The notes under the pieces were generated by a model. It saw only the letters and a program-made list of their open reading frames with translations, searched no databases and was not told where the DNA came from. 64,000 nt of DNA from Oxyruncus cristatus (taxonomy: Eukaryota; Chordata; Aves; Passeriformes; Cotingidae): contig VXAY01005276.1 in NCBI GenBank assembly GCA_013399855.1, positions 643,137 to 707,136 on the forward strand. Direction: 5' to 3'. Below, piece by piece: positions 24,448 through 36,600 of the stretch. A program made the translations under genes and the position numbers. Positions within the stretch are counted from its first letter, which is position 1; every line of letters begins with the position of its first letter.

Positions 24448-27400
24448 GGGGCTTTCATACATAAGCAATATTTTATGTAAGTATGACAGGACAACACTAA
24501 AAATTAAATGTGGCCGCAGGTTGGTAAATATTATTGCAGCCCAATATTTGTGGTACTTAAAAAAAGGTTGAAAATATTCTTTCAGAAAGATAAATATTTG
24601 CCATTTCTTCATATATTAGGGGAGAGATTCCAAAATCTCCTCCCAGTTTTAAGAATTTCACTCATCTCTTCACAGCAAGATGGTGGGACATCAAGTCAGG
24701 CCCATCTGTAACTTGTGGCCACTGCTGTGCCTGGTGCATTTGACTTCCCAGCTCGAACAGCCTCACACTCTCTTCCCATCGCTCCGACTGAGTGTGGGCT
24801 CTGGCACATAACCCGGGATCAGGATTTGAACTTACACATTCGGATTCGGAGCATTTCCTCGAGCAGCGCTCACACTAAGCCTGTTATCAGATCAAACAAC
24901 AGAAAAGAAATTCCTTGACTAGTTTGGCTGCATGGTAGCTCAGTGGCTCTGTATTGAATGGTTTGCCACTGATCCCGACCATCAGCTCACGTGGGTTGGG
25001 TAACTTCAAGTCATAATTTGTGGCAGGTATGTGGGTGAAGTCGCGTCACAAGCAGAAAGAGCTGAGGTGATTTGGTCCCACCCTTAGAATTTTCGCAGAC
25101 TATAAAGTATTATTGTACTCCCATAATTACACATAAAAATTAGTTTGGTATCTGCTCAATGATTCATGGAGTTAGGGGGAAAAAACAGATGACTTTGGCC
25201 CTTAGCGTTGTACAACCTGATTGGATTTTGATGTACAGACACCTAATCATTCTGAAAATTCGAATATAAGTGCTCTCCTTTATCTTTGCTTATCATTACT
25301 ACTGACATCTTGGATAGTCTTATGAGAGCTTAGATTTTGCTCCTTTAATCCTCAGTTGTTTTTTAAGCATTTCATTTAGAAGAGGTTTCACTCTAAGAAC
25401 TGCAGCAAAAGTGATCTTTAGTTAAACCTGAGAAGGGCGAAAATCATCTGTCAAAGCAGACGTACAACATTTCTCCTGTTAATGTCTCTTCGGCCTTTAA
25501 TCCTATTTTTCCGGTTTGTGTGGGCACTGACAGTTAACTCAAGTTTCAATCAAATCTAGACAAATAGGATGTCTGCCTGCCCTACAGTCAGCTACTCAGA
25601 CAGTCAGTGATATTTTTCACACTGTTCAGAGATGCATTAGACCTTTGTTCAGACTGGCTGAGGCACAGCACGGATGTAGAACACGCTCTTTCATAGTCCA
25701 CCATATTTTTCACAGGCTGAAGATTAAGGGTTTATAGGCAAAGCATTTTCCACTTTATTTGAAAATGAAATCTAATTTGCAACAGCACATTTTTGACAAG
25801 AGCAAAAAACACTGAAATGGGATTTGTTTCACAAATGAATTAATTTAATGCCATTCATTTAATAATATCTAGAATATTGCTAAGCATTTACATGCAAAGG
25901 ACTGAAAATTTTAACACTGCATTACTGCTATTTTGGTATATGTTTTCTGATGAATATCCATCAGTCTGCAAAGAAAGAAATCTAGCCTGTGAGATCATTT
26001 CATGGTGGCATACCATGTAAAAGATACTGAACGCAGCAATTAAATGTAAAATTACCAGTGAATTCAGATATTAGACAATGAAAATATAGATGGGAGTAAT
26101 ATCATTACAATACATTTGAATTTGGTGTCAGTGGGGAGTTAGCTGAGTACTACAAAACACAGAGAAAATAGCCAGTTGCTTCCCCCAAGATCTTGTCCTC
26201 TTAAAGGGTGATAAGATAGCAGGTTAAATCACAGTGGAACTGGGCAAACAGCAGGAAGGGTAAAGGTAAATCTGTTATGAGCATTAAAATCTGGGTAGAT
26301 TATTTACATCTGCTCTGCTTAAAATATGATTGCAGCCTGGCCAAATAGAATTCGTACAATGGCAAGTAAATGCATTTTTGACAATTAAAATCTAAAAAGG
26401 TTTGGGCTGATTAATTTTCCTCACCCACAAGTACCTCTTAGTGCGAATAACCTTACCAGAGCCAGGGGATGAGATGCCCTACAGGGGTCAATAGTGCCGC
26501 TGCTATTGATTACAGTAAAGCCCAAACACTTCCCAATCTAACTGCTGGTGTAAATAACTTAATCTCCAGATTCTTTATTTTGTCGTTTCCGTGTCAGTCT
26601 TCTTCCATCTGTGTTCATTCTAGTTTCTTGCAAAAACTACCTCCACAGGTAGACATTAGACAATGACTTCTTTTTTTTTCCCCTTGGCTTCCCAGAACTC
26701 TGCAGAGCCTCTCCATGGATCGTTATGTTGTCACACTCATTAGAACTTGAGATGAAACCCATTGAGGTGACTTTACATCATCCCAGAACACCTGGTGCTT
26801 CGGCATTTCATATGTCATATGGGTCAAGACATAACAGCGCTTCTAATTGTCAGTCACAGAGTGAGACACAAAAGCAGTGAAAGGAGAAGGGAAATCCCTG
26901 GTGGGAGAACTCAAGGTCATCACTCTGCTCCTAACAGAATTGAGAAACCAACTCACTGACATGAAAGACAGAGCTGCTTCTATAGTAATGTTCTGTAATG
27001 GAAAGGCACTGAAAGTTGTTCTGCCTTTTGTCCTGGATTTCTAATCTCTCACGTATTCTTTTCTCTCTTTCTTTGTCACAAGGTGGGTACGTAACATTCT
27101 ATCCTGTAAATTCTACCACGAGATCCAAGTGTGTATTTCTGGTGGGGTATCTTCAAAAATATAGTTAATTTGATATGTGTCTGTGAGTGTGAGTGTCCAT
27201 CTCGTACACACACGCAGAGATATGACTGACTGATACAAACATGTATTTGTGGTTCATGTAACTGTGTCATGGAAAGAAAAAAGAACTTTCCAATACCATC
27301 ATGACAGTGAACTGTCTGGTCAAGGGACACAATTTCCTGGCCAGCAACAGGGAAATTATTCACCTGCTACTGGACTTCAAAGTTTGTAGGACTGGAAGGA

Positions 27401-30327
27401 TCTCAAGGGACCCCCAAAAGCTTATTGACTCCAGAAAACCATGAAAAGGCCAAGTGTGGACTGTAATAATTATCCATACTTCGGTATTTGGAGATATAAC
27501 AGGAGGTACTTTATCCAACCTTCTGTGCAAAGCACTGAGACACCTGCAATGGAGTTTAATGAGTTTCAGCTCCTGCACTGAGAACTTTAGTCCATGTGGG
27601 AAGTGGTGCTAATGGAGTCTGCAGAGAGGAAATGCATCTCACGTGCTGCAGGAAGAAGTGTGATATTGGGTCTTTTCACAGCAGCATCTTACTTTTCGAA
27701 AAACACCAAATCTAAGTTTGGGGCTAAGAAGTCTGAATAGCAACTTGAGCAATAAATATTCCAGATCTGAAAACGTAAAAGCATTTGATATACTGCAATA
27801 TATTTTATATATACGCAGACTTTATAATACATTGACATGTATTTTGCATATCCCTAGCCAAATCCTATGATCTGTCTTGCTCTTGGAACTGGCCAAAATT
27901 CACATAGTTTCAGGGAGATACATGTTAATAATAAGTGAGTAATAAATGTGAGGCTCTCAGGGTTTGTTCTCCATGCAAGTAACCTACTGCACTTCACAAA
28001 TGCATTTCTAAGCCTGGCATTTTGGGCTAAATGTCTGTAGAATACCAGGAAGGGAACAGGTCCTGCAGTGGCTGCCCCGCTGTTTCTCTGGTTGGTGATT
28101 AGTATCAGGGTGACAGGCAGCTTGTGTGTATTCCCAAAAAATCTCCTGTTCCTGTTCCTTTAGTCACCAGCAGCATATGGGAACGCTGGAGACAGTGAGC
28201 TCTCTTTTAAGTGTCTGATGTTCTTTGAAAGTTCCTGCAGTGAATCTCTCTGACAAAGTTAGTTTTTACAGTGAGTACCTCTACAGTGAGTTCTGTCCTC
28301 CTTCTGCTGGAAGGAAGATCATCCGAATTAATGATTCTCAGAAAAGTGATGTATCATTTAAACAATCTAGTGAAATCCTGAATTTATTCAGATCAATGGC
28401 AAAATTCCTATTGACTTGAAAGGGAATACATTTTTCATTTATGATTTTCGTAGACCAGCCTAGGATATGGAAAGAAAAAGGGAGTATATGTCTTAATGAC
28501 TGGCTTCTTCTAATATTCTATCTGTATTTTATCCATAAAAACTATATAAGACGGGAATATTAAGAACACCTAAAGTATGTTGAACAAAATCCTCATGCCA
28601 CAATATCCCTGGATGCTGTGACTTTTAACTTCTGAAGGCAGACCCAAGTTTCATATTTCTTTTCCTGTAACTGGTTAATTACCTCTCTTCCCTCCTACAT
28701 TTCCTGGTAGTAACACTTGCCAGACACCGAGTTTCTTGGAACATGCTTTAAAATGTTGGAGTTCAGCTATGTGGCACATCCGTAATCAATAGCCAGGAGA
28801 CTTCCATGCAGTCAGAAGTAGATATTAATAAATAAAGAGTCAGACCATATCTGATTACTTTAGCAAACATATTAGGAAGGACACTAAACAAAGTTCATAA
28901 TTTCAGGCTTCATTGCTGGTGAATAGTTTTATAGTTAACAGAGTAAGTGGCTAAATAGTCATATAGTAAATAGCTAAGCTTGTTATGATGGAAGTGAAAT
29001 TGGTGGGTTTTTGACAGTGATACTTAAGGACTTACTCAAATTATATATTTATTTTTGTAACTTCTGGATGTTGTAAATGGCAGCCTAAGTAGCATTTTCT
29101 TGGAAGCAAATGGAGTAAATGAACTAGTATAACCTAGATTATATACCTAGTGTGTATAAGCACTGCTCAAATAATAAGCATCAAGTGCCATTGTGTGAGT
29201 TTATAATCTGAGAAATGCTAGAGAGGTGTAGAGAAATTAGAGATTTTTTTTTTCAATATCCCTGCTTTCTGACACAGTTGGATAGCTGGCACTTTTGGAA
29301 ATTTCTCTAGGCAGTTATTTTACAATAAGACCTGAATTTCTAAGTCACCTAGAAAAAGGATCTACACCTGTATCTGTAGGTCTAGGTTAAATTGGGCCTT
29401 TCAGATAATTAGACCAATATTTCACTGACTATCTGGACAATAATGAGTGGAGGAAACTTGAAGTATCAAGAAAATCAGACACCAATCTTTTATCTAAAGT
29501 CACTTCTACACTGCCTTTCATGTGCTCGAGCTACATCTCAAAAATGAGGCACAGTTTCCTAATTTATTTAGAAGTGTTCACAAGACTGTGTTAGCGATAG
29601 TGGCCAGAAGATGTGTGTTGGCAAAGTTTTACGACAGATCCCCCGAATTCCAGACCTTCATCTCAAACACAAATGCTTTGTATTATCGAGAACCCAAATA
29701 CATTTTACACAGACACTGAAGTTCCGGTGTTAGATACCACAGTTACACATCAAACACAGACAGCAGTGAGCATGCAAATGCTGTTTCCAAAGAGAATAAA
29801 GCCTTTTTGAAGGCAGTAGGAACTGTCAAAGCCAAATTAAAAATTAAAAATCCATTCTGTGGGCTCCTGACACACTAGGCTGCCTGACAGCCACAGAGCC
29901 AGGAAGTTTTAAGAACCTCTCAAATGCAACAGTAAGTCATCTGTACTCTCTGTGCTTCCCCCTTTACCCCAACTGACTTTTATGCTGCAGTGAAATATCA
30001 CACTGCCTATGAACTGTTCATCTTGGTCATAAGGAAAAAAAGCCCCTCCTTTTTAAAACATCTTGAGTGATCAAGTACTCAGCTTGTTTGTGCCTTAACA
30101 TGTGGCATGTTGATGTAAAAATGATACTTTCTCAAAAATTTAATGATTTATTTATGATAATGTACTGCCGCATGCCAGTCACTCAAATGAAGAGTTATAT
30201 GGCCTTCAACATGAAAAAATGCTGCCTACAGTCACCAAAAGTGTTTCAATAAATTATTGCATGCATTAAATTTAGGACTCAGAATCTGCAAGTGAGGTAA
30301 AATGGGGTAATTCGTGTTGTTTGGGTT

Positions 30328-30858
30328 CATAGAATCAGACATAGAATGTCCTGATTTGGAGGGCACCCAGAGGGATCACCAAAGTCCAACTCCTGGCTCT
30401 GCACAGGGCAGCCCCAAGAATCCCACCGTGTGCTTGAGAGCGTTGCCCAAACACTTGAGCTCTATCAGCCTTGGTGCTCTGACCACTGCCCTGGCGAGCC
30501 TGTTCAGTGCCCAGTCACCCTCTAGGGGAAGATCCTTTTTCTAATATCCAGCCCAAACCTCCCCTGACACAACTCCAGGCCATTCCCTGGGTCCTGTCCC
30601 TGGTCCCCACAGAGCAGAGCTCAGGGCCTGCCCCTCCTCTGTCCCTCCCAAGGAAGCTCTAACTGCAGTGAGGTCCCCTCAGTCTCCTCCAGCTGAACAG
30701 ACCAAGTGCCCTCAGTGTCCTCACAGGGCTTCCCCTCAAGGGCCTCCTTTGGACCCTCTCTAACACCTTAATGTCTTTCTTACATTGTGGTGCCCAAAAC
30801 AGCACACAGCGCTCGAGGCGGGCCCCACCCATGCACAGCAGAGCAGGACGATAAACTC
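30328..30858 (-). mobile_element. CR1 LINE fragment, reverse orientation
   Basis: Read on the minus strand, it ends with ATTCTATGTCTGATTCTATG at 30328 and contains, upstream, GTGCCCTCCAAATCAGGACA and GAGCTCAAGTGTTTGGGCAA. Farther 5' it contains TGTAAGAAAGACATTAAGGT. The order and length match about 530 bp of a CR1 3' end. It is the longest uninterrupted CR1 in the window, about 2 kb upstream of the NPTX2 CpG island. Confidence 0.92.
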
Positions 30859-32739
30859 CTTTTAATTTTGAAAGCACTGAAGTACCACAGCACAATATTG
30901 AGGATGTTAGGCAGCCTTTCTCCATGTCCTCCATGTTTATACCCCACTGTGTGATAACTGACGTTCCCGAGTGTCTTTGTTGCGATTCTTTCCCGTTTTA
31001 CTGACCTCCCCTGTCAAGAAGAAACAGTATAGTAATAAAGGACAATACTTTTGTTGTCATGAGCAATTTACCACCATATACGTTACAGAACTCTGGAAGT
31101 CAGATGTTTATTGCTTGCTGCTGCTTGTATTACTTCTCAGCTAGCCTGAATAACAGATCATGACAAAAATCTATCTATAATTAAGCAAAACCTTCAAGCT
31201 ATACATTGCTTGAATTTAAAAGGAAGCAATGCCTTTAGCACTGTCATGCATTGAGTCAAAATCTGTTTGGGAACAGCTCCGAATTGTTAAGTGGGTTTTA
31301 AAATCCAGATCAGAATTTTGAACCTTATTTTGAAGTAATGAGAGGTTATTTTCACAGGGTACCATCACAATCCATATTATAGAGGATGGAATCAAGCTGT
31401 GTAAAAGCAATAGAGTTCTGTTGTCCTACAGTAGGGTGGAGGGCCTTAATGCCACACAAACCCAGCATTTTACAATTATTTGATTATTTTTTTCATACTG
31501 CTTCACATGAAATTTGGGAGAAATGAGCTGTAACGTGATAGAGATGTGACTGGTTAATCTTACACGTACAGCAAAAATTCCGGTACATTATTCTGTATAA
31601 GTTTTAACATTTCTTGGACTTCTGTGGACCTGTGTTGACAGGTGAGATGTTGCTCATGTGCTTGCATGGTCCTCCTCATTGCAGCGTCCAGGATCTTAAC
31701 CAGCAAAGTGGTTGCTTCTGATTTCAATGGGAGTGAAATGTCTAAGCAGGCATTAGTCTCCGCCTCCATACCTGAGTGGGTATGTTTTCATTCAGCTGGG
31801 AAGCAGCAGAATCTCCTGAGACCTGGTTTCCAGACAAAGGGGGTTCAGACAGAAATTGGAGCTTCAAGTCACCTTTTGAACTCCGCCTGCCCTCGGGGTT
31901 CTCTCCCCCTGGATAAGCAATGGGAGCTGCATCTCAGTTGTGTGGCTTAACAGTGGCTGCAGTTGGCTTTGAGTAGTGTGACTTCAAACAGGACATCACT
32001 GGAGGACTTGGACAAATAAACTGGACTTCACGAAGCAATCAAATGTAACTATCCCTGTAGTGCACACTCCTGGAAGCTTGCTAACTCCTTCTGTAACCAA
32101 ACAATTTTCATGCTAACTGAAAAAAGGCTAAAAATATCTTCAATCACATATTCTCTATTCCTTATTTTTATTCGTAATTATTTTAAAAGTTATGTGCTTC
32201 ACTGTAAGAGCTACTCACCCTATGGTAAAATGTTATTTCCATGTATTAACTTTCTAAAAATCTGAACTTCTACTCAAGGGTTTGGGAGTCCTAAGAGCAG
32301 CCTCTGCTGATGCATAAGGAAATTGTTTCTCTGCGTTTTCCAGTGGAGATAAGAGTTTTCACTGCACATCTAAGAAGAAATTCATATATAAGAAGTTTGC
32401 AAGAACTGTTTGGTTGATGGTTCTATGGCACTTGGAAAAATATACAAGCCTTCATGGATTATAAATTTCAAGTAATTCAAGTAAATAAAGTGAAAGTAAT
32501 TCAAGTAGATAAATTGATCAGCATTGAAAATATCAGATGCCACAAACAATATAGCTAAAGCATCAATGGTCTTATGGTCCAACAGTAGTTTTATGGTACT
32601 CTACAAAATTTTCTGATGATGCTTCTGAAGATGTCCCTGTCCCCTCCACCGTGTGAACGCTGATGTGTAGCTTGAACCCATCCCGTTCTTTGCCGACGGC
32701 AAAGAGATGCTCCGGGCCGTATCCCAGGCGAGTGCAGCC
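30859..32739. other. Proximal upstream flank of NPTX2
   Basis: AT-rich sequence between the reverse CR1 and the CpG island. A sharp rise in GC content occurs near 32640-32700. No upstream exon was recognised. Confidence 0.65.
32470..32507 (+). repeat. 24 bp-period direct repeat
   Basis: AAGTAATTCAAGTA occurs at 32470 and again at 32494, about 250 bp upstream of the CpG-island CR1. Confidence 0.8.
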
Positions 32740-32870
32740 AGTCGGCCCAGGGGAAGCGACGATCCCTCTGCCCAGCGCTGGCCGGACCACATGGAGATTC
32801 CGTGTCCAGTTTGGACCTCTTCAATACAAGAAAGACATCGACGAGCTGGAGCGGACCCAGCAGAGAACAC
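32740..32870 (+). mobile_element. CR1 LINE fragment inside the NPTX2 CpG island
   Basis: The stretch contains GCGACGATCCCTCTGCCCAG, CGCTGGCCGGACCACATGGA and TGTCCAGTTTGGACCTCTTC, followed by AATACAAGAAAGACATCGAC and GAGCTGGAGCGGACCCAG. These correspond in order to the CR1 segment before its 3' third. Similarity fades after about 32870, about 120 bp before the N run, so the true end may be hidden. It retains many CpGs. Confidence 0.82.
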
Positions 32871-32993
32871 GGGGCAGTGCGTGTTGCGGGAACAAGGGAG
32901 AACCGGTGTCAGCAGAAGCCAGAGAGGTTCAGGCCGGGCACGGGGAGAAGCTCCGGGCGGCACTGGCCCAGCCAGGCCGGACACGGACCATCC

Positions 32994-33265
32994 NNNNNNN
33001 NNNNNNNNNNNNNNNNNNNNNNNNNNNNNNNNNNNNNNNNNNNNNNNNNNNNNNNNNNNNNNNNNNNNNNNNNNNNNNNNNNNNNNNNNNNNNNNNNNNN
33101 NNNNNNNNNNNNNNNNNNNNNNNNNNNNNNNNNNNNNNNNNNNNNNNNNNNNNNNNNNNNNNNNNNNNNNNNNNNNNNNNNNNNNNNNNNNNNNNNNNNN
33201 NNNNNNNNNNNNNNNNNNNNNNNNNNNNNNNNNNNNNNNNNNNNNNNNNNNNNNNNNNNNNNNNN
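32994..33265. other. Assembly gap (272 N) over NPTX2 5' end
   Basis: A run of 272 N bases separates CR1-like GC-rich sequence from NPTX2 exon 1. The missing sequence should contain the initiator methionine, most of the signal peptide and probably the 5' UTR. GC-rich first exons are frequent drop-outs in bird short-read assemblies. Any reading frame drawn through the N run is artificial. Confidence 0.99.
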
Positions 33266-33665
33266 CGGGCGGGGGTCGCCGGCCGGCGAGCAGGAGAGCC
33301 CCCCCGGCAGCCGCTTCGTGTGCACGTCGCTGCCGCTGGACGCGGCGGGCGCGGGCTGCCCGCTGCCCCCCGTGCCCATGCAGGGCGGCGCGCTGCCCCC
33401 CGAGGAGGAGCTCAAAGCCACGGTGCTGCAGCTGCGGGAGACCGTCCTGCAGCAGAAGGAGACCATCGGGAGCCAGCGGGAGGCCATCCGGGAGCTCACC
33501 GGCAAGCTCAGCCGCTGCGAGGGCGCCGACGGCAAGTCCGCGTGGAAGAACGAGGTGGGCAAGGGCAAGGACACGATGGGCGACCTGCCGCGGGACCCAG
33601 CGCAGGTCATCGACCAGCTGAGCCGCACCATGCAGACCCTGAAGGACCGACTGGAGAGCCTGGAG
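33266..33665 (+). CDS. NPTX2: NPTX2 exon 1 (partial): secreted N-terminal region and first coiled coil
   Basis: The frame begins with codons at 33267 and runs 133 codons to a donor site GAG|GTAGGG, leaving phase 0. The mature N-terminus is recognisable (GEQESPPGSRFVC), followed by GCPLPPVPMQGG. A glutamate- and glutamine-rich heptad region starts at EEELKATVLQLRETV and ends near the cysteine in LSRCEG. The three cysteines fit the N-terminal disulfides that covalently link neuronal pentraxin multimers. The segment KDTMGDLPRDP is strongly NPTX2-like. The sequence is very GC- and CpG-rich. The signal peptide is not visible: the six in-frame residues before GEQ are GRGSPA, which are not hydrophobic, so the cleavage region and start lie upstream in the gap. 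Confidence 0.95.
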
Positions 33666-36600
33666 GTAGGGCCGGCAAAGCCTCTTCACGTCTGGCGGTG
33701 GCTCCGGGAGATGGAGCCGAGGTGCCCCAGCCCCGGGAGCGAGCTGCTTGTCACGTTCTTCTGGCTATTTATCTGCTTGCTGTAGTGGTAAAGAACCTAA
33801 AGGGCTCCTCTTGAATGTGCTCTCCCTCTGCGTGGGGGGAGATTATGGTGTCCCTGCTTGTCACAGCTTAGTTTCTGTATTAATATGTCTAAATCTCTCT
33901 TTCTGGGGATGTGACTTCATTGGGGTTTGAGGTACAAAGCTGACGCCTTGGGCAGTAAGAGCTCGGCATATGGTGCTGAACAGAGCAGTGGTGATGAGGA
34001 GATTGTGTTGGGCAGATTGTGCAGATAAGATGATGTATTTAGAGCTGACATAGAATAAAAAGAACCTGATTCTATACATCCCTGGACAGAAAGGGGATTT
34101 GGTCCAAGCCCACCGATAAGTGATTTCCATGAGCCTTTGGACAGCGCCCATGTTTCAAGTGGCATTCATGGAAATGTTTTATAGAGGTGATTCCCACAGG
34201 ATTTGTGCCGGGTGTTTTGCTTTTCACACCCTGAAAGCTACACTCGTGTCCTCCTGCTGCCCTCCAAATAGTCAGTGGTGATGTGCAGATGGTAACTTCC
34301 TAAAGGCTGTTCTGTGAAGACTGGGCTGCTTTGCAGGTAGTTTTGAATGATCTGGTAGTATAACATCCTTTTGTTACTCTTGCTTTCTGAAGCATTCTTT
34401 CTAGGTTTGTAGAAGAGAAGCGCTGCTAGAATAACATGGTGTAGGTGGAACCATTGGTTTCTTCGTGTCCTTAAAGATAGCAGTGTTATTTGAGAGAGTG
34501 TGAGGTGCCTTTTTTTTTCAGTTTTAATAAAAATACTTTCACTGGTTAATACTTACAGTTGATCTAAAGAGCATCTGACTTCTTTGCTGTACAAAAGGAG
34601 GAGAGTTTCAATTGGTGAATTTGCTTTCAAAGTAGATTAATTTTTTATTTAAAAAGAAGTGATAGTTTTTCTCTTTACTTAGGTTGGCCATGTCACTTAC
34701 AGTAAGTAAAGCAAAAATTGACTGATGTGCCACGTGTACCCATACAAATGGAAGTGCATCAGACCTGCTCCCTACATTGATTTTATTGAACTTAAATGTA
34801 GGAAGACTCCTTCATATGAAGTGCTGGAAGCCTCTAACAAATGTGCCCTTTTGTTTCAGGACCTGTTTAGCTACAGTGCTGATAAAAGCACTGAACATGA
34901 CAAGTGCTAAAAAGCAAAGCCTCTTTTGTACTTGCTGGAGAGCTCCATGATCTTGCTTTCTTCCCTTTGAGTCGGGAGCGTATCTGCATTTCACAGTTTC
35001 TCTTTCAGAAATGACAGTTGGTTTTTTTTTTCCCTTCTTTTCCTTTCCCCTGAAGCACCAACTCCGAGCCAACGTGTCCTACGCTGCACTGCCTAACGAC
35101 CTCCGGGAGATGCTCCAGCGGAGGCTTGGAGACCTGGAACGCCAGCTCCTGAGCAAAGTGGCCGAGCTGGAGGATGAGAAGTCTTTGCTCCATAACGAGA
35201 CATCAGCCCATCGGCAGAAGACAGAGACAGCCCTGAATGCGCTGCTAGAAAGAGTGTCTGAATTAGAAAAAGGTAATCTGCCCAGAATTTAAACACTCCC
35301 CCATGCTGATTAATTTTGTTTACTCTCTCCTTCCAGTGCAGTAGACTGAATGTGGGCCTTGAGGGAAAGACTTTAAGGTGCTGGACTGAATAGTGGGTGA
35401 CAGTGCAAATACTTGCATTCTCTTCTTTCTTTTGTCGCAGGCTTCTTGCTTGACAGGCTGTTGCATGGCTTTGGCTTCCTGTCTCTTAATTTGGCACGTG
35501 TGGGTGGTTAGGATGAAACTCTTAGTGTTTGTGGGATGGAAAGATCTATAGGGAGGCGAGTGGAAATAAGAAGGATGACATGGGTGTAAATAGCTACGTA
35601 ATGTCAAGCATCTAAATAGAGCTGCCTTTCTTTATTTGGACTGAAAATCGTATGGGCTCAATTTAATTAGCACAACTGCCTTTGATGTAATGAATGGCAT
35701 TTTATATCAGAATCGTTTCCTGCTGCTTTTGGAAGTACTGATGGTGGTCTTCCCTTCAGGTGCTGGTTATGATTTGAGGTAACTGCAGATACTTGAATGG
35801 TGCCCTATCCGAAGCTTGTAGCCTTTGGAGTTTGCAGTAGATTACACATGGTCCTCTGGGGGACACTCTCGTAATCCTACTCATTCACTCTGGTACTTGG
35901 GTTAATTATTGCAGAGTAAAGTCTGTTTATTTGAATCACAAATGCCCGTGGAAGGGAGCTGAAGCACGGAACTGTCTGTGTTGACTGTGTACACGAACAG
36001 AGTGGACTGTGCAGGACTAGAGTGCCAGTAAATATCCCTGCCCCATCCTTAAATGATTTGCTGAGGTGAATAGCTCTCTGCTTAAAAGCAGCCTAATGGG
36101 CATGCTTTCAAAATGGTATAAACATATCTATCTCATGAATTTAAAAATGCAGCCTAAAGGAGCCATTTGTGAAATATTGTATCTCTTCTTTTTTCATTTA
36201 AAAAGTCTGAAGGAGGGGAAAAGAGAAGGAGCAAGAAGAGATCTTCTACTGGCTCTGTCTTTTAGTATTTCCTGAGAGCCAAGATAAAGCCTAACCTGCA
36301 ACTAAGGTTATGGAGAATTAGTGGCCTGTTAATGTCTTATGTGTCAAGTATATTCCCTGTCTCTGAAAGATGTGACTCATAGCAGCAAGTCATCAGAAAG
36401 AGAAAGGGAGTGGTGGGAGAACAAGAATGTGTAATTTAGTCAGGCTAAAAATAACCTGTTCCCACCTTTATTTTTTGTGTGGGGGGTGAGGGCTGTCTTA
36501 AGTCTCCAGGGAAGTGAAGAATTTGGGACAGGAACCAAGACAGTCTTTCTTCTACTTGTGTAATTTGCTCTCTATTACTGTGCAGCTTAGCTGTTCTGGT

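Larger units (their letters stand above)
22768..30327. other. Upstream intergenic, no gene recognised
   Basis: No coding exon was recognised. The region has a poly(G) run at 23.6 kb, a small TTCCCTTTA repeat at 24.4 kb and AT-rich stretches at 25.7-26.5 kb that could be conserved non-coding DNA. Confidence 0.7.
32680..33760. promoter_or_regulatory. CpG island spanning NPTX2 promoter and exon 1
   Basis: CpG dinucleotides are dense here and rare in nearly all the rest of the window. The island covers the CR1-derived stretch, the N run and exon 1, and fades early in intron 1. This matches the CpG-island promoter known for mammalian NPTX2. The transcription start itself is probably within or beside the N run, so no TATA box or initiator can be assigned. 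Confidence 0.8.

Noticed and set aside
27361..27560. Possible reverse CR1 (TTTGTAGGACTGGAAGGATC)
   Set aside because: Only a short similarity to the CR1 3' end, and the following sequence does not continue the element.
32601..33689. Long open frames on both strands running through the N run (up to about 380 codons)
   Set aside because: They are held open by the undetermined bases and by GC-rich sequence; only the frame matching NPTX2 exon 1 downstream of the gap is real.
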